DNA of 64,000 nucleotides from NCBI GenBank assembly GCA_001792895.1, contig MARA01000003.1, forward strand, positions 682,001 through 746,000, given 5' to 3'. Position numbers and translations under genes: made by a program. The stretch is from Lentinus brumalis (lineage: Eukaryota; Basidiomycota; Agaricomycetes; Polyporales; Polyporaceae). The stretch's first letter is position 1. Each line of letters starts with the position of its first letter. This document shows, one piece after another, positions 44,366 to 57,134 of the stretch. The notes under the pieces are model-generated. The model searched no databases. It was not told the origin of the DNA and saw only the letters and a list, made by a program, of their open reading frames with translations.

Positions 44366-45496
44366 ATGTCGAAGGTCTGTAACAAGTCCCTCCCAGATTC
44401 TGAGGACTTCGTTCTGACCGAACACTCCAGCTCACTTTCTACACTTTTGGCTTGTCCGTCTGGGCAGCAGCCGCTGAGCTCGCCATGTACGTGAAATATC
44501 AAGAGCATATGGAGGGCATCCAGATTGATTGGTTTGCAGCGCTGAGCTGGGTTACCCCGAGGACGCAATCGAGACCAAGGTGGTGAACCTCGCTGAAGGC
44601 GCCAACTTCAGCCCCGAGTTTGTCAAGATTGTACGTATCTCCCATACCTCGTCGCACGTCGACCGTCCATGTCCGGGACTTCGAGGCTAACGTTTGTTTG
44701 ACGCTGCTCTAGAACCCTCACGCCACGCTCCCCACGCTTGTCGCGAACGGGAAGACATACACGAACACCAAAGACGTGATCTCCTACCTTATTGCGCACG
44801 CCCCCAAGAAGGTCACCAAGGGCACAGCGTTTATCGACAAGGTCCACGAGGACAAGATTGACCCGAACGCACCTCTTCTGCTTGCAGTACGTTAGACTCC
44901 TCTGATCATGCACATTCCGAGGCTGATCCACCGCATACAGCGTAACGAGGATGAGCTGAAGGAGCACAAGGCCGGATTTGCCTTGCTATTCCTGCAGAAC
45001 AGTAAGTCACGACATGACTGCCCAGCACCGAACGCAGACAACTAAGACACTTGACGCAGGGCAAAACTCCCTGGAGAAACACTCCGTCCTCCCGGAGGCG
45101 GCTGCGTTGGAGGAGTTCTACGACGGCAAGAAGGCCAGCAACGGCGGGCTCCTCGCCATCTACAAGGGCGAGGTCCCCGAGGATGCCAAGCAGCAGTTCT
45201 TCAAGCAGTCGACTGCTCACTGGCAGAACATCGTGAGCTTCATCCTCGAAGAGCTCCCTGCCGTCCTTCCCGAGTCAGGCTTCCTGGGAGGAGACAGCCC
45301 TGGAGAAGACGACTTCCACGTTGAGGCATGGCTGGCTCGTGTCACGTTCCTTGCTGGAGGGAAACCTGAGAAGGACGGATATAAGGCCCTCGAGAAAGAG
45401 ACCAAGCAGCCTGTCCCTGCGAAGGTAGTCGCGTACTGGACGGCTTGGACTGAGCGGGCCAGCTTCAAGAAGGTTTACGAGAACGGTCTTCACTAA
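44366..45496 (+). CDS. Glutathione S-transferase, fungal (FuA-like)
   Basis: Detoxification or ligand-binding protein. Exons 44366-44374, 44431-44486, 44540-44630, 44713-44886, 44941-45001 and 45060-45496 give 275 residues. The N-terminal thioredoxin fold reads LTFYTFGLSVWAAAAELAI, ETKVVNLAEGANFSPEF and KINPHATLPTLVANGKTY. The all-helical C-terminal domain includes SVLPEAAALEEFYDGKKA and EDDFHVEAWLARVTFLAGG. The SVWAAAAELA and NPHATLPTL pattern resembles the fungal-specific FuA class of wood-decay fungi, known for binding plant phenolics; the class is tentative. The first coding exon is only nine bases (Met-Ser-Lys). Confidence 0.9.
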
Positions 45497-45781
45497 GTAG
45501 GCATGTTTATGAGAGGAGTGGCAGGCAACTTGTACGATTAGCATCCTTACCTCGTCTTGACCACTATACATCCATTTCACCGGAGATTATTCGAATCGTG
45601 TATCCTCGGCGTCTTGAGCCCGCAGCATGAGCACGACCCTCACTGCATATCAGAATGAATACGCACAAGCACTTAAGTCCGTGGACGACCCTTCGCGCAT
45701 CTCCAGATAGCAGTCCTGCAGGCTAAAGGAAGGTGTGGAATGAGGTGCTGGTCCAACTCTACGAGAGAAGAAGAGAGTCTC
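45497..45781. other. Convergent gap, GST / DLT1
   Basis: 285 bp between two stop codons. No gene; 3' UTRs expected. Confidence 0.45.
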
Positions 45782-46656
45782 TCACGTGGTCTCAATCTCC
45801 CTCGCTGCCCTCATGCCGACGATGTACTCTTGCTCCGTAGGCTCCCTTGACATGTGACGAGCAAGTTGAATAGCAGAGTCGTAGTAGTGCAGTGGTGTCA
45901 AGCCGTCCTCGTCCTTGCTCAATAGCGGGAGGATGAAGCGGAAGTGATGGAGCATGCGTGCCTGTGGTCGTAGTGCCGGGTGCCGGGGAATGACCTTGTG
46001 CGCGAGCGTGTCTGTCGCAGCACCAATTGGACACGAGAAGCATAGACAGCGTACGAGGACATACCTATCTTGCGCACAGTATCCAAGAGCGACGTCCGGA
46101 AGCGCACTCCCTCGAATTTCGTCCCTGGTCGGCCCCACCCCTCCTGGTAACCGTCCTTGGGCCGCGACTCGTACGCAATGAGGCACGCGCGCGTATACTC
46201 TTGCTGTATGTACCGAAAGACAGTCTGCACAGCGCATAGTGCTCGTAAGACATGCGTGCATTCGTCCAGGAAGTTCACTCACATCAGGGACGTCATTCTT
46301 GCCTAGGGTATGGAACGTCTTCGAGATCCGCTGCAGCCGTCTGTGCACCGCAATTCTACGCTTGATACAGAACGCCAAAGAGAATACCAGCTGTATAAGA
46401 GGATCCAATTGAAGATGAAGGCATGTCAGATCGAGCCGTATGCATCATTCGCTGAACGTGAACGGACCACCAGGACATAGGCCGCTCCAATGACGACCGC
46501 GTTGAAGTTCTCGATGAACGACCCGTTCGGGGCTGTCCGCGCGGCTTGAGAGAGAAGGAGGGCACACGAGATGGCGACAAAGAAGGTCGTTATGAGTACG
46601 AGGATGGCATAGCAGAGGGTGGAGACGGTCGACCGCCGGGTGAGACGAGAGAACAT
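45782..46656 (-). CDS. DLT1: Defect-at-low-temperature protein 1 (Dlt1)
   Basis: Fungal membrane protein of unknown mechanism. Exons 46656-46468, 46390-46283, 46224-46065 and 46011-45782 give 228 residues. Two transmembrane helices lie near the N-terminus (STLCYAILVLITTFFVAISC and VIGAAYVLVVLVFSLAFCIK), followed by the family's cytosolic block with RACLIAYESRPKDGYQEGWG and a C-terminal helical region ending REIETT. Intron boundaries and phases all close. Confidence 0.85.
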
Positions 46657-47254
46657 GCAGGTCCACAGCCAACTGCCGCCTCGCAGCCGCCCTTTCCCAA
46701 CCTCTCCCCCGGCCCGCCATTCCGGGTGACGCAGTTCGTGTCGCGACTTCAGAAAGCTTCAGAAGCGCACTGGGACACCGCAACATGGTCTTCTACAACC
46801 TCGTCTCGGGGTACTCCGCGGCCAGGTGACGATGGGGACAGGTGAGTTATGCCGGCATTGTCACCACCAACTTCGGGCTGTTGTAGATGCAGCTGGGACG
46901 ACTGGACTTCGCACTGCAAGTAGCAGTCCCATATGATATGGGACTTGCACAATATGTCGAAGCATATCCAAGCGAGCGCAAGCAAACATCACACAGCCCA
47001 CCGGCAGGAATGGAGTAGTAGTACACGGATTCATTGTGTGCGTGGGCGGTAGGTAGGTAGCGACTGGGTCAGAGCAGTACGACAAGAATGATACAGCAAG
47101 AAGGCAAGAGGGCACTAGCAAACGTAAACGCAAAGAACTAAGAGGATACACGTCGCACATTCCTGATGCACCGGCGGCACAGAAGAAATAAAGGTGGAAA
47201 TGCAGGGGATATCCCGTGGTGTTGAGGCGGGGTGTTGGCTGACCGGGATCATGC
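46657..47254. other. Intergenic between DLT1 and the CAP gene
   Basis: About 600 bp: DLT1 promoter and CAP-gene 3' UTR. Open frames here are extensions or shadows of flanking genes. No supported gene. Confidence 0.45.
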
Positions 47255-48670
47255 TCACGCTTGGACGTTCTTGCTGCGAGGGCGCGCGCCAGGATGTCAG
47301 GATCGAGGCGTGCAGAAAAGGGGAAGAGGAGAGGAGACGTACTCGAATGCACCGATGATGTTGCCCTGGGGGAAGTACTCGCACACGAAGTACTTGGCGG
47401 CTCCGAAGCTGGCATCGAAGATGCCTGAGCAGGACTGCACGGCGCAGCCGACCTGGGTGGAGCCCTTCCAGACGACCTGGGTGAAATGTGACGCCTCAGG
47501 GTTGCTCGGATTGTAGTCGGCTGGAGCGCACGGTCAATGACGAACAAAAGCTTGCACAGAGTAGAAAAGACACGTACAAACTTCGTCGGTCCAGGACTTG
47601 ACGGCGGGACCGATACCGTAGCTGTTGCCGGTGCCGGCAGCAAGGTTCTCTGCAGACATCGAGATTGAGTATCACATACATTCGAGAAGCTGCCACTGTG
47701 CGATCGCAACGCACCACCGAACGGTCCGAGCTTGCCGCCAGAGTGCTGGAAGACGCAGTTGTTGGCCCAGCTCTGCGCTGACGCAGCAAGATCGTCACTC
47801 CAGCTGAGTGGCGAGGCACCGTGCTGTGCACGGACAGAGTTGTGCGCCTGGAGGTACGCGTCGATGTCGCTCTGGGACGTGGCGCCGCTGTTGGAGCCAG
47901 AGTTGCCGCTGGATGCCTTCTGGGTCGGGGCGGCCTCCTTCGTCGTTGTCGTCTTCGCTTGCGTGGTCTTCGGTGTCGTGGTGGGCTTCTCTGAAGTGGT
48001 AGGCGGCGCGGGAGGAGGAGTGCTAGTAGTCTCCGGGGTGCTCGTCTTCGGGGGCGCGGGAGTCGTAGTGGTGCGTGGCCTCGTGGAGGTCACAAACGCA
48101 GTGGGCTTCTGCGAGGTTGTAGAGGACGCCTTCTTGGTAGTAGTCTTGGTGGTGTTGAGGAGGGCGATGCTGATCGAGGAGCTGTTCGCGGCGAAGGGCG
48201 CGAGGGACACAGAGTGTGCACCCGAAACAGGAGCAGAGGTGATAGTGGACGCGGACGCGGTTTGGATCACGTTGGCAGGCGCGACAGAAGGAGCACCGGT
48301 GGAAATGGCGCGCTGTGTCGACAAGGGAATGCTCGTGTTGGATGAGATGGACACAGAGCCCAGGGCACCAGACCTGCGAGAGGACAGAGGTTAAACGGCT
48401 GTGGCGCGACATAGAGCAAAGTACGTACGTTCGGGCGCGACATGCCTGGGTGATAACAGCACCCAAGTCGTTAGTCTTGGTGACGGTCATGACAGAACCC
48501 CAGCGGTCTGTGCCCATAGCGAAGCCGGGCCAACCCCACTTTTGCTTGCAGGCCTCGATACAGGAGTCTGCTCCCTGATTTCTGCGGGCGCATGCGGGGC
48601 CGGCGTGCGCACTGGTGATGAAGGAAAGTAGGAGGGGAAGAGAAAAGAGGAAGTACACCAGGCGATTCAT
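47255..48670 (-). CDS. Secreted CAP/PR-1 (SCP) domain protein
   Basis: Exons 48670-48429, 48373-47718, 47649-47578, 47520-47343 and 47273-47255 give 388 residues. A signal peptide (MNRLVYFLFSLPLLLSF) is followed by a small region with four Cys (ACARRN, SCIEACKQKWGW, ITQACR). A Thr/Pro-rich, probably O-glycosylated linker of about 120 residues comes next, then the CAP domain: DIDAYLQAHNSVRAQHGASP, SWANNCVFQHSGG, PFGENLAAGTG, ASHFTQVVWKGSTQVGCAV and YFVCEYFPQGNIIG. CAP proteins of yeast (Pry) bind sterols and fatty acids; here sterol export or host/substrate interaction is inferred. The Cys-rich front module is not part of the usual CAP fold. Confidence 0.92.
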
Positions 48671-49290
48671 TGTTGTCTGAAGCTCAAGCCGAGGCGGATA
48701 CACAGAAGAAAAGAATGTAATTCAAAAGGAAAGAGGGTGTGAAGGACGGGGGAAGGGGCGGAGCGGGAGACAACGCAGAACGCGGCGCGCTGCGTCGGAG
48801 AAGACTTGAGGGAAGACTGACCTGCGCAAGTCGGGCTATATGTGCGGCGGCATGGGCGTGGTTACGCCTCATCACGCCGAAGGAGGGGTATTGGATCGTC
48901 GGTCACCAGGGGGACCGCGCTGATGACCGCATGTATACCCGGGGCGGCAGGTATCGACACGATCTGCAAGAAAGCCATGCTGTTCTTTGGCCGGGTAGGT
49001 TATATGAGCGAATCAACTGGGATGGACCGACGGGATGTCAGCCATGCAATCCGCACGCTGAACGTTAAGCAAGAGGCGCGATGCCAGCTAGCGCTCACTT
49101 ACAGAGTAACAGTTACTGTAGAGTACTGTACTGCCCGATAGACGCCCGTTCATCGACGCGTGGGAACCCGACGCGACTCGCGTGCCTGGGATGGACGGTT
49201 TGATGGCCTTTGCTCACAACGTCTATTCCGGGCACTGCTGTCGACCCAACATACTTAGATACTCACCGCTACTCACCGCCTCGAGTCTCT
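48671..49290. promoter_or_regulatory. Divergent intergenic region, CAP / small conserved protein
   Basis: About 620 bp between start codons. A TATA-like TTATATGAG lies near 48999-49007 on the plus strand, rather far (280 bp) from the plus-strand start. No ORF supported. Confidence 0.4.
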
Positions 49291-49934
49291 ATGGCTGCAG
49301 CATCACCGTCCACGGACCCGCCGTACTACGTCCTCATCGCGCATAGCCAGTCGCTCAACAACCCCTCCGTCCCCGCATCCACGTCCCTGAGCCACCCCGT
49401 CATAGAGTACCACTACGCAGACGACCCAGCCAACTCCCTGCTGCCCCAGTACCCGGGCGAGCACGTCCTCGTCCTCGACTACGATCCCGCGCAGCCTGCC
49501 AGCCCGACCGTCAAGAGCCTATCTGCTGATCTCGTCGTCTCTGCTGTCAAAGTTGCAGATGCGCCTGGCGCTGCCGTCGCTGGGGAGCCTGCCCTGCGGA
49601 ACAACAGCATGTATGTCATCGAGACCGTGACAAAATCCGTAGACAAGTTGGTCGTCTTCCCTGTGCTGTGCGCCCCTGGCTCTCCCTGACCGGAGTCCGC
49701 AGCCCGACTGTAGCGGTGGAGGATGATGAACAGAATGTCCATGCGGTCCTGGCTCGGTTCAAGCAGAGGTCCGTCGCGCGCGCATTCCACGCTCCATACA
49801 GCAGCTCATGGCAGCATCGGGACAGGAACGCCGCCCTCCGACGCATACTAGACTATCCACATGGCAATAGTGTCGCCGGCCCAGATGCTCCTGCAACTTC
49901 AGCATCACCACCGGCAGCAGCATCCCAGCCATGA
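49291..49934 (+). CDS. Small conserved fungal protein, unknown
   Basis: Exons 49291-49646, 49703-49768 and 49826-49934 give 176 residues. Recognisable elements are VIEYHYADDPANSLLPQ, HVLVLDYDP, MYVIETVTKSVD and a C-terminal helix joined across two introns as VLARFKQRNAALRRILDY. The order and spacing feel like a conserved uncharacterised mushroom family, but I cannot name it. The joined C-terminus is the strongest evidence: the exon 2/3 boundary restores a continuous basic amphipathic helix. Confidence 0.75.
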
Positions 49935-50036
49935 TCACTGCACTCGCGCTCTCTCTGACTGTTGCTTCCATAATGATAGTGTATACCCGGGAATATGTGT
50001 AACAATAACCTGTAGCTATATGAACGCACTCGATCC

Positions 50037-51132
50037 TCACCGTCTCTTGTTCTTCCCACTCCTCTGTTTCGCGCCAGACGAGCTCGCGCCCTTCGATGTG
50101 CCCGAGGAAGCCGCCTTGGGTTCCTCTCCGGCCAACATCTGGGTGATACTGTAGAGAGTCGTCAGTGTCTGCAGACTACCAGCATTCTCCGAGCCCGACA
50201 TACCCGCCCATGATATCTCCGCTCTGCAACGCGCTCTGCATACCCGACATCTTGGCCTGCCGCTCGTTGAACTCTTCCATGACTTCCGGATCCATGTTTT
50301 TCTGCACAGCCATTAGTCTCGCTGCTCACATACAGCAGCCGAAATGAAGCGAAAGCCGCGTGATTGTGTAGGGGATCCGGGGAGGATGCAAGGGAAGAGC
50401 GCACCATCATGGTCGGCATGAGCAGCACGAGCACACCCGCGCCGAGCATCATCATCATCATCGGATTCTGGAACATGGCGAGTAGGTTGAAGCTCTCGCG
50501 CGGCACGAAGTAGTCGTGCTTCGCCCGCGCGGAGAGCACGATCGGGTACGGCAGCGTCACACTTGAGGGCGACGAGAGCGGCGTCCCCGGGAAATACGGT
50601 CGCACTTCGGGTAGGCTCTCGGATTCGTAGACGTCCACACGCAACTGAGGGAGGAAAGTGCTTTGAGCGGTGGCAGGCCATGAATGAAGGCGTGTGGAGA
50701 CAGACCTGCTCGAAGATGTGGTCATGCGCGAGCACGGAGAGGACATAGGTCCCTGCGGGAACTCCTGGTCTGCAACATGCGAAGACGTCAAAGTTGTGGG
50801 TGCGGAGGGGGAGGGCGATCCTGTACGCACATTGTGAAAGCGCCATCTCGTGTCACGCCTCCGCGGTGCTTCCCGTTGTCCAACACAACCTTGGCTTGTC
50901 CAAGGTCATCGATACCTGGCATTCCCGTCGTAAGTCAGTGGGCTTCTGCTTGTAAGAATACCGACACGCACCTGGACAACGGTCATTCCATTGTATGCGG
51001 CCCTTGAGGTCGAGCGCGAGTGCCGAAAGGCACGAGCTGTCGAGCGTGTCCGCGAATCGTTAGGGAGAGCCTCGTCTCTGCCAGTGCAGCCTCTCACCTT
51101 GTGAGCGCAAGTAGGGCTAGGGGTATACGCAT
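50037..51132 (-). CDS. EMC7: ER membrane protein complex subunit 7
   Basis: Lumenal-facing subunit of the EMC insertase for tail-anchored and multipass proteins. Seven exons, 51132-51098, 51036-50972, 50915-50831, 50769-50706, 50644-50405, 50301-50204 and 50148-50037, give 232 residues. A signal peptide (MRIPLALLALTSSCLSALA) leads to the beta-sandwich (DLKGRIQWNDRC; IPGVPAGTYVLSVLAHDHIF; LRVDVYES), then RAKHDYFVPRESFN, one transmembrane helix rich in Met and Leu, and a cytosolic tail (KNMDPEVMEEFNERQAKMSG) ending in basic KNKRR. All phases close. Confidence 0.94.
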
Positions 51133-51351
51133 GATGTGGTGGTAGTCGAGGTCCAACGTACGCGAGGAGTCGGAGGACGCGCGAGCTCGTGCGGCCCCGC
51201 ACCGGCGGCAATTCTCTGCACTGTTTCTCCGCAACCTCCATCCGTCTGTAGCTATCGTACTCCTTGCGCTCTCTCTGAAGTCTCTTACGGATTCAAAACA
51301 AACGTCGACACAAAAAAGCCTGTCTACTTCCACCCTTGATTACTCTCTAAG

Positions 51352-52448
51352 ATGCGGCAGAAACGAGCCAAGGCGTACCGCAAACTCATGTCTCTCTACG
51401 CCCTGACCTTCGGGTTCCGGCAGCCATACCAAGTGCTAGGTACGCTCGCTTCCACCTTCTCCATCCCTACCGCTAATCAACTATACACGCACACCAGTGG
51501 ACTCGCACATGTGCAAAGACGCAATCGTGCGCAAGATCGACTTCGTGAAGCAGCTCGGGGTCGTCCTGCAGGGAACCGTCAAGCCGAGTGAGTTTTCCCC
51601 TCCCCTGCCCTCCGCGTCCATCCCCTCCTGCCGCGTCGCGCGCGATGGCTGACCAGCTGCCCGGCGAAGCCGCTCTTCAGTGATCACCCAGTGCTGCATC
51701 CACGAGCTCTACCTCCAAGGCAAGGAGCAGCAGCCCGCCGTGGACCTCGCGAAGACGTTCGAGCGGCGGAAATGCAACCACCGCGAGGCCATTCCCGGGG
51801 ACGAGTGCCTCAGCAGTGTCGTCGGTACGTCTCTTCCTCCCTAGTCTCTGCCTCCCTCTACGCTCTCCCGTGACGCATGCGAGAACCGAGAACGAGCCTG
51901 ACCGTGCGCGCGCACAGGCGAGACGAACAAGCACCGCTACGTCGTCGCGACACAATCCCAAGAGCTCCGGCAGAAGCTGCGGGCCATCCCCGCCGTCCCC
52001 ATCGTCCACAATAACCGCTCCGTCATGATCCTCGAACCTCCAAGTGATACTACGCTCCGAGCGAAAGCCCTCGTACGTCTTACTTTAATCCAAAATGCAC
52101 GTCATGCTCATGGTACTGCAGGAGGAAGAGAAGGCGCTGCATCCTACTGCGCCGGAGGCAGCAAAGCTACCCGCCGCCGCACCAACAGAGTCTCCCAAGA
52201 AGAAGAAGAAAGGACCGAAGGGCCCAAATCCTTTGAGCGTGAAGAAGAAGAAATCCAACGCTGTCGCGACGACGAAGAAGAAGGAGACTCCGGCGGAGTC
52301 GAAGGCAGTAGTGGGAGAGAAGCGGAGACGAGAGGACGGCGACGGTCATTCAGAAGCGACGCACGGTGAAGAGACAGGTCACAAGAGGAAACGGCGGCGA
52401 AAGCATGCGTCATCGAGTCGTACGAACGCCGCTGCGGAGCAGATCTGA
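51352..52448 (+). CDS. UTP23: UTP23, small-subunit processome PIN-like protein
   Basis: Early 18S rRNA processing factor of the nucleolus. Exons 51352-51439, 51498-51587, 51681-51824, 51918-52072 and 52122-52448 give 267 residues. The N-terminus MRQKRAKAYRKLMSLYALTF and FRQPYQVLVDSHMCKDAI, then KQLGVVLQGTVKPMITQCC, are diagnostic. The Cys and His residues around CCIHEL, KCNHRE and DEC fit the zinc site of Utp23. The C-terminal tail is strongly basic with KKKKK and KRKRRRK runs, as expected for nucleolar RNA binding. It is divergent from EMC7 with a 219-bp gap. Confidence 0.94.
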
Positions 52449-52559
52449 CATTGTAGATCCTACGGGAACGATGTACAATGTGCCGTGTACCTATGTAGTC
52501 TTACTATCCCTGACGTTCATTGTTGCGAACGTCTTTCACACATTCACACATGAGATTCA

Positions 52560-54429
<1,870 letters not shown>

Positions 54430-54981
54430 ATGTCTGATAGAAGCGAAGAAGGACGCCTCGGCGAGAGAGGCAGCCACGGTACACGAGGCTCAGCTACCGC
54501 AGCACCACTTCTTGACCACACAGAAGTAAGACCGCAGCGTAGGTTTACTCCCTCAGACACCCCGTCACCGAGAAGATGCCTCATACCACTGAAACCTCCA
54601 GCACCTGTACTAGAGACTCCAGCTCACCCGTATGAAGAGCGGCTTCTGGTCCTCCCAGTGCGCAGCTGGGCATTGGAGTCCCTCAAAAGCGAGGAGTGTT
54701 GCACACGGCTGATGCTCGCGCGCAAGTACGACATCGTCGAGTGGTGGACTACCACCATGCAGAGCCTCGTCGTTCGCAGGAGCCCTTTGACTCGGGAAGA
54801 GTTCGACATATTGGGTGTTGACCTGGCTGTGAGGGTTGTCGCGCTCCGCGAAGGAATCCGCCGGGGCATATACAGAGACCCTACGTGAGTGCGCTTCTGA
54901 TATCTGGATAGTGTTGCGGCTTCCTGCTGAACATTATGCGTAATCAGCATAGAAGAGATCAAAGAGGCACACGGGCTGTAG
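54430..54981 (+). CDS. Protein resembling the C-terminal part of BTB proteins
   Basis: Exons 54430-54884 and 54948-54981 give 162 residues. The second half (SLKSEECCTRLMLARKYDIV, SPLTREEFDILGVD, ALREGI) resembles the helical back half found after the BTB domain in mushroom BTB proteins, but no BTB fold precedes it. Instead there is a short Arg/Ser/Pro-rich leader. The splice (AC|GTGAGT to CAG|C) is clean and continues the reading into IEEIKEAHGL-stop. It could be a remnant, a dominant-negative-like short paralogue, or a gene whose 5' exons I failed to find. Confidence 0.6.
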
Positions 54982-55242
54982 CAGCCTTGCCTGCCAGTCA
55001 AATTCAGAGTGCGGCAGACGGCCAGAGTCATGGTTGGTTGGTACTTAATCTGGACCATTACACCGTCATTATACATCAAGTACTACCGCACACCCATTGT
55101 GTGCACACTCAATCCGCCGTTCGCTGAGCCATGCGGACGTACGCATACGAGACTCAGCTCAAATCATCCCACTCGCATGACGGGGTATACGACAGACTGT
55201 ATGCGTGGGATCTCGGTCCTCTAAGTCGCCCTGAGACCACGC

Positions 55243-56765
55243 TCAATAATCGACGCCCGAGAGCGGCTCCGCGGGCGTGTTCGTCGTCGTCGTATCGTCT
55301 AAATCGGCGTCGAACCCGTTCGTCATCTTGACCGACCTCTCAAGGCGGGCGGGGTCGACGCAATGCTCCCGAAGTGCGCTCACGACGTGCGGGATGACGT
55401 CCTTGTGCACGTTCTCGCCCCAGATCACGTCGAGGTGCTCGTACCCGTGCAGCCGGCGCACCCGCACGTTCTTCCTCGGAAGCTCGCGCAGCATGGCGTC
55501 AATGTCCACGAGCGAGTCGCAGTCGCCATAGAGGAGGACGACCGGGCTGAAGATGTTGCGCGTGGGGAAGCGGAGGGGCGCATATGCGGTGACGCCAGAC
55601 GGGCGCGGGGTGCGGCGGGTGGAGGTGAGCGTGACGTGCTGCACGTCGTCGTCGTACATCTGGAATTTGGCGTTGCGCATGATCTGGAACCAGTGCACGA
55701 CGGACTTGACGGAGGCGGTGGAGTAGAGGTGTGCAAAGGCGGCGAGCTTCTGGAGGGACGAGATGTTGTGGCAACGCCAATTGAAGAGCCATGTGAGGGA
55801 GCCGGTGATGACGGCCGAGTAGAGGGGCGGGTAGAGAAGAGCCTGCCAGGTGGGGACCGAGGACATGATAGCCTTGCGGCCAAAGACGAGGAAGACGAGT
55901 GTAGGGCTGGGCTGGCGTCAGTTTACGAGTAACACGGAAACCGGATGAGACCGACGCACCTGGCTTTCATCAGGCCGTCGACGACTCGGGCGGCGAGGCC
56001 CGCAGGGCTCATCGCCGGAGCGAGCGCGACGAAGACATTGACCTTCTCGTTCAGCGGAGGGTGTATGCTGAGTGCGGCGAAGGCCTGGGCGGTACCCTGG
56101 CTGAAGCCGACATAGCTGAGACTGGGCTCCTTGGTGACCTTCAAGATATACTCGATGGAGTCCGGGATGTCGTGCCAGGCGAAGTCGTCCATGCTGTAGT
56201 CCCAGAACTTCCTGGAGGTGGGGCTATGGTGGATGGACTTCTTGGAGTACTTGTTGCCGCGGTTGTTACCGAGCCAGACATCGAAGCCAAGCTCGGCGAG
56301 GGTGAAGGCAACGGATCGCTCGGAGGAGGTGAGGCAGACCCAGCCCTCGGAGTTCATGAGGAGGCCATGGTGGAGGTAGACGACCGGCTTGCGGGTGGAC
56401 ACACCAGGGTGATCGCGGACCTCGCCTCTCTTTGCGGGGAGGCGATGGAGGCCCAGGAGGTAGCCGTCCTTGGTGAGAACGACATGCTCCTCGTGCTCAT
56501 AGCCAAAGATCTCGCAGAGCTTCTGGAAGTCTTCTGCGCGGCGGATGCGCTCTGCGAGGCGCTGCTCGTCGGACTTGGGGACAGGAGGGCCGACGACGAG
56601 ATGGAAGAGGGAGCGGGAGCGGTCGTAGAACCACTGGATGACGGACTTGGGGAGGAAGGAGATGACGAAGGTGAGGACGGCCTCGAAAGCGACGAGGAGT
56701 GCGCCGACGATGATGGCGGCGTAGTCTCTGGACTTGAGGCGGCCGAGGAGCGGGAGGCGGGCCAT
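55243..56765 (-). CDS. Lysosomal-acid-lipase-type steryl ester hydrolase
   Basis: Alpha/beta-hydrolase of the yeast Tgl1/Yeh1/Yeh2 type. Exons 56765-55960 and 55906-55243 give 489 residues. An N-terminal membrane helix (YAAIIVGALLVAFEAVLTFV) anchors it to ER or lipid droplets. The lipase entry motif is FGYEHEEHVVLTKDGYLLGL, the oxyanion region is VVYLHHGLLMNSEGW, the nucleophile elbow is GFSQGTA, the acid is in LLYGDCDSLVD and the histidine in LHGYEHLDVIWG. The DNSRGNKYS-type block appears as GNNRGNKYSKKS. Complete and intact. Confidence 0.95.
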
Positions 56766-57134
56766 CGTCGTCGGTGCGAGAGTCTGAGTTGCTTGATCGG
56801 CGCTGCTGTGATTGGGAGAGTGACGTCACGCGTTTCTGCACTGGCAGCTGTCCTCTGCGGCCTTATCTCGCACCCATCCTCCCAGAACATGCCCAGCTGA
56901 CAGTGCCCACAGCGGAGACGAATGCGCTCGAACAGACCGGTCTCTCGCATACACGGCCATCAGTCTTCGTGCGCATCCTTCCCCGCGTCCGACTTTCCCA
57001 TCCAGCCCCCGCCTTTCTATTATCTATAACCGGGGCAGCCATACCGCGCGATCAACGCCACCCCTCTCCCTATCTGCCTCCTCGTCCTCCCCCTCCTCCG
57101 CCCTCACGACTCTCACGACCCTTCACGTTCTACC
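56766..57134. promoter_or_regulatory. Divergent promoter, lipase / AVT transporter
   Basis: 369 bp between start codons. A TATCTATAACC stretch near 57021-57031 precedes a long CT-rich tract (57060-57120) that runs up to the transporter start, a common fungal core-promoter layout. Confidence 0.5.

Noticed and set aside
47732..48394. 220-codon plus-strand frame opposite the CAP gene linker
   Set aside because: Val/Gly-rich translation is the antisense of Thr/Pro repeats, not a gene.
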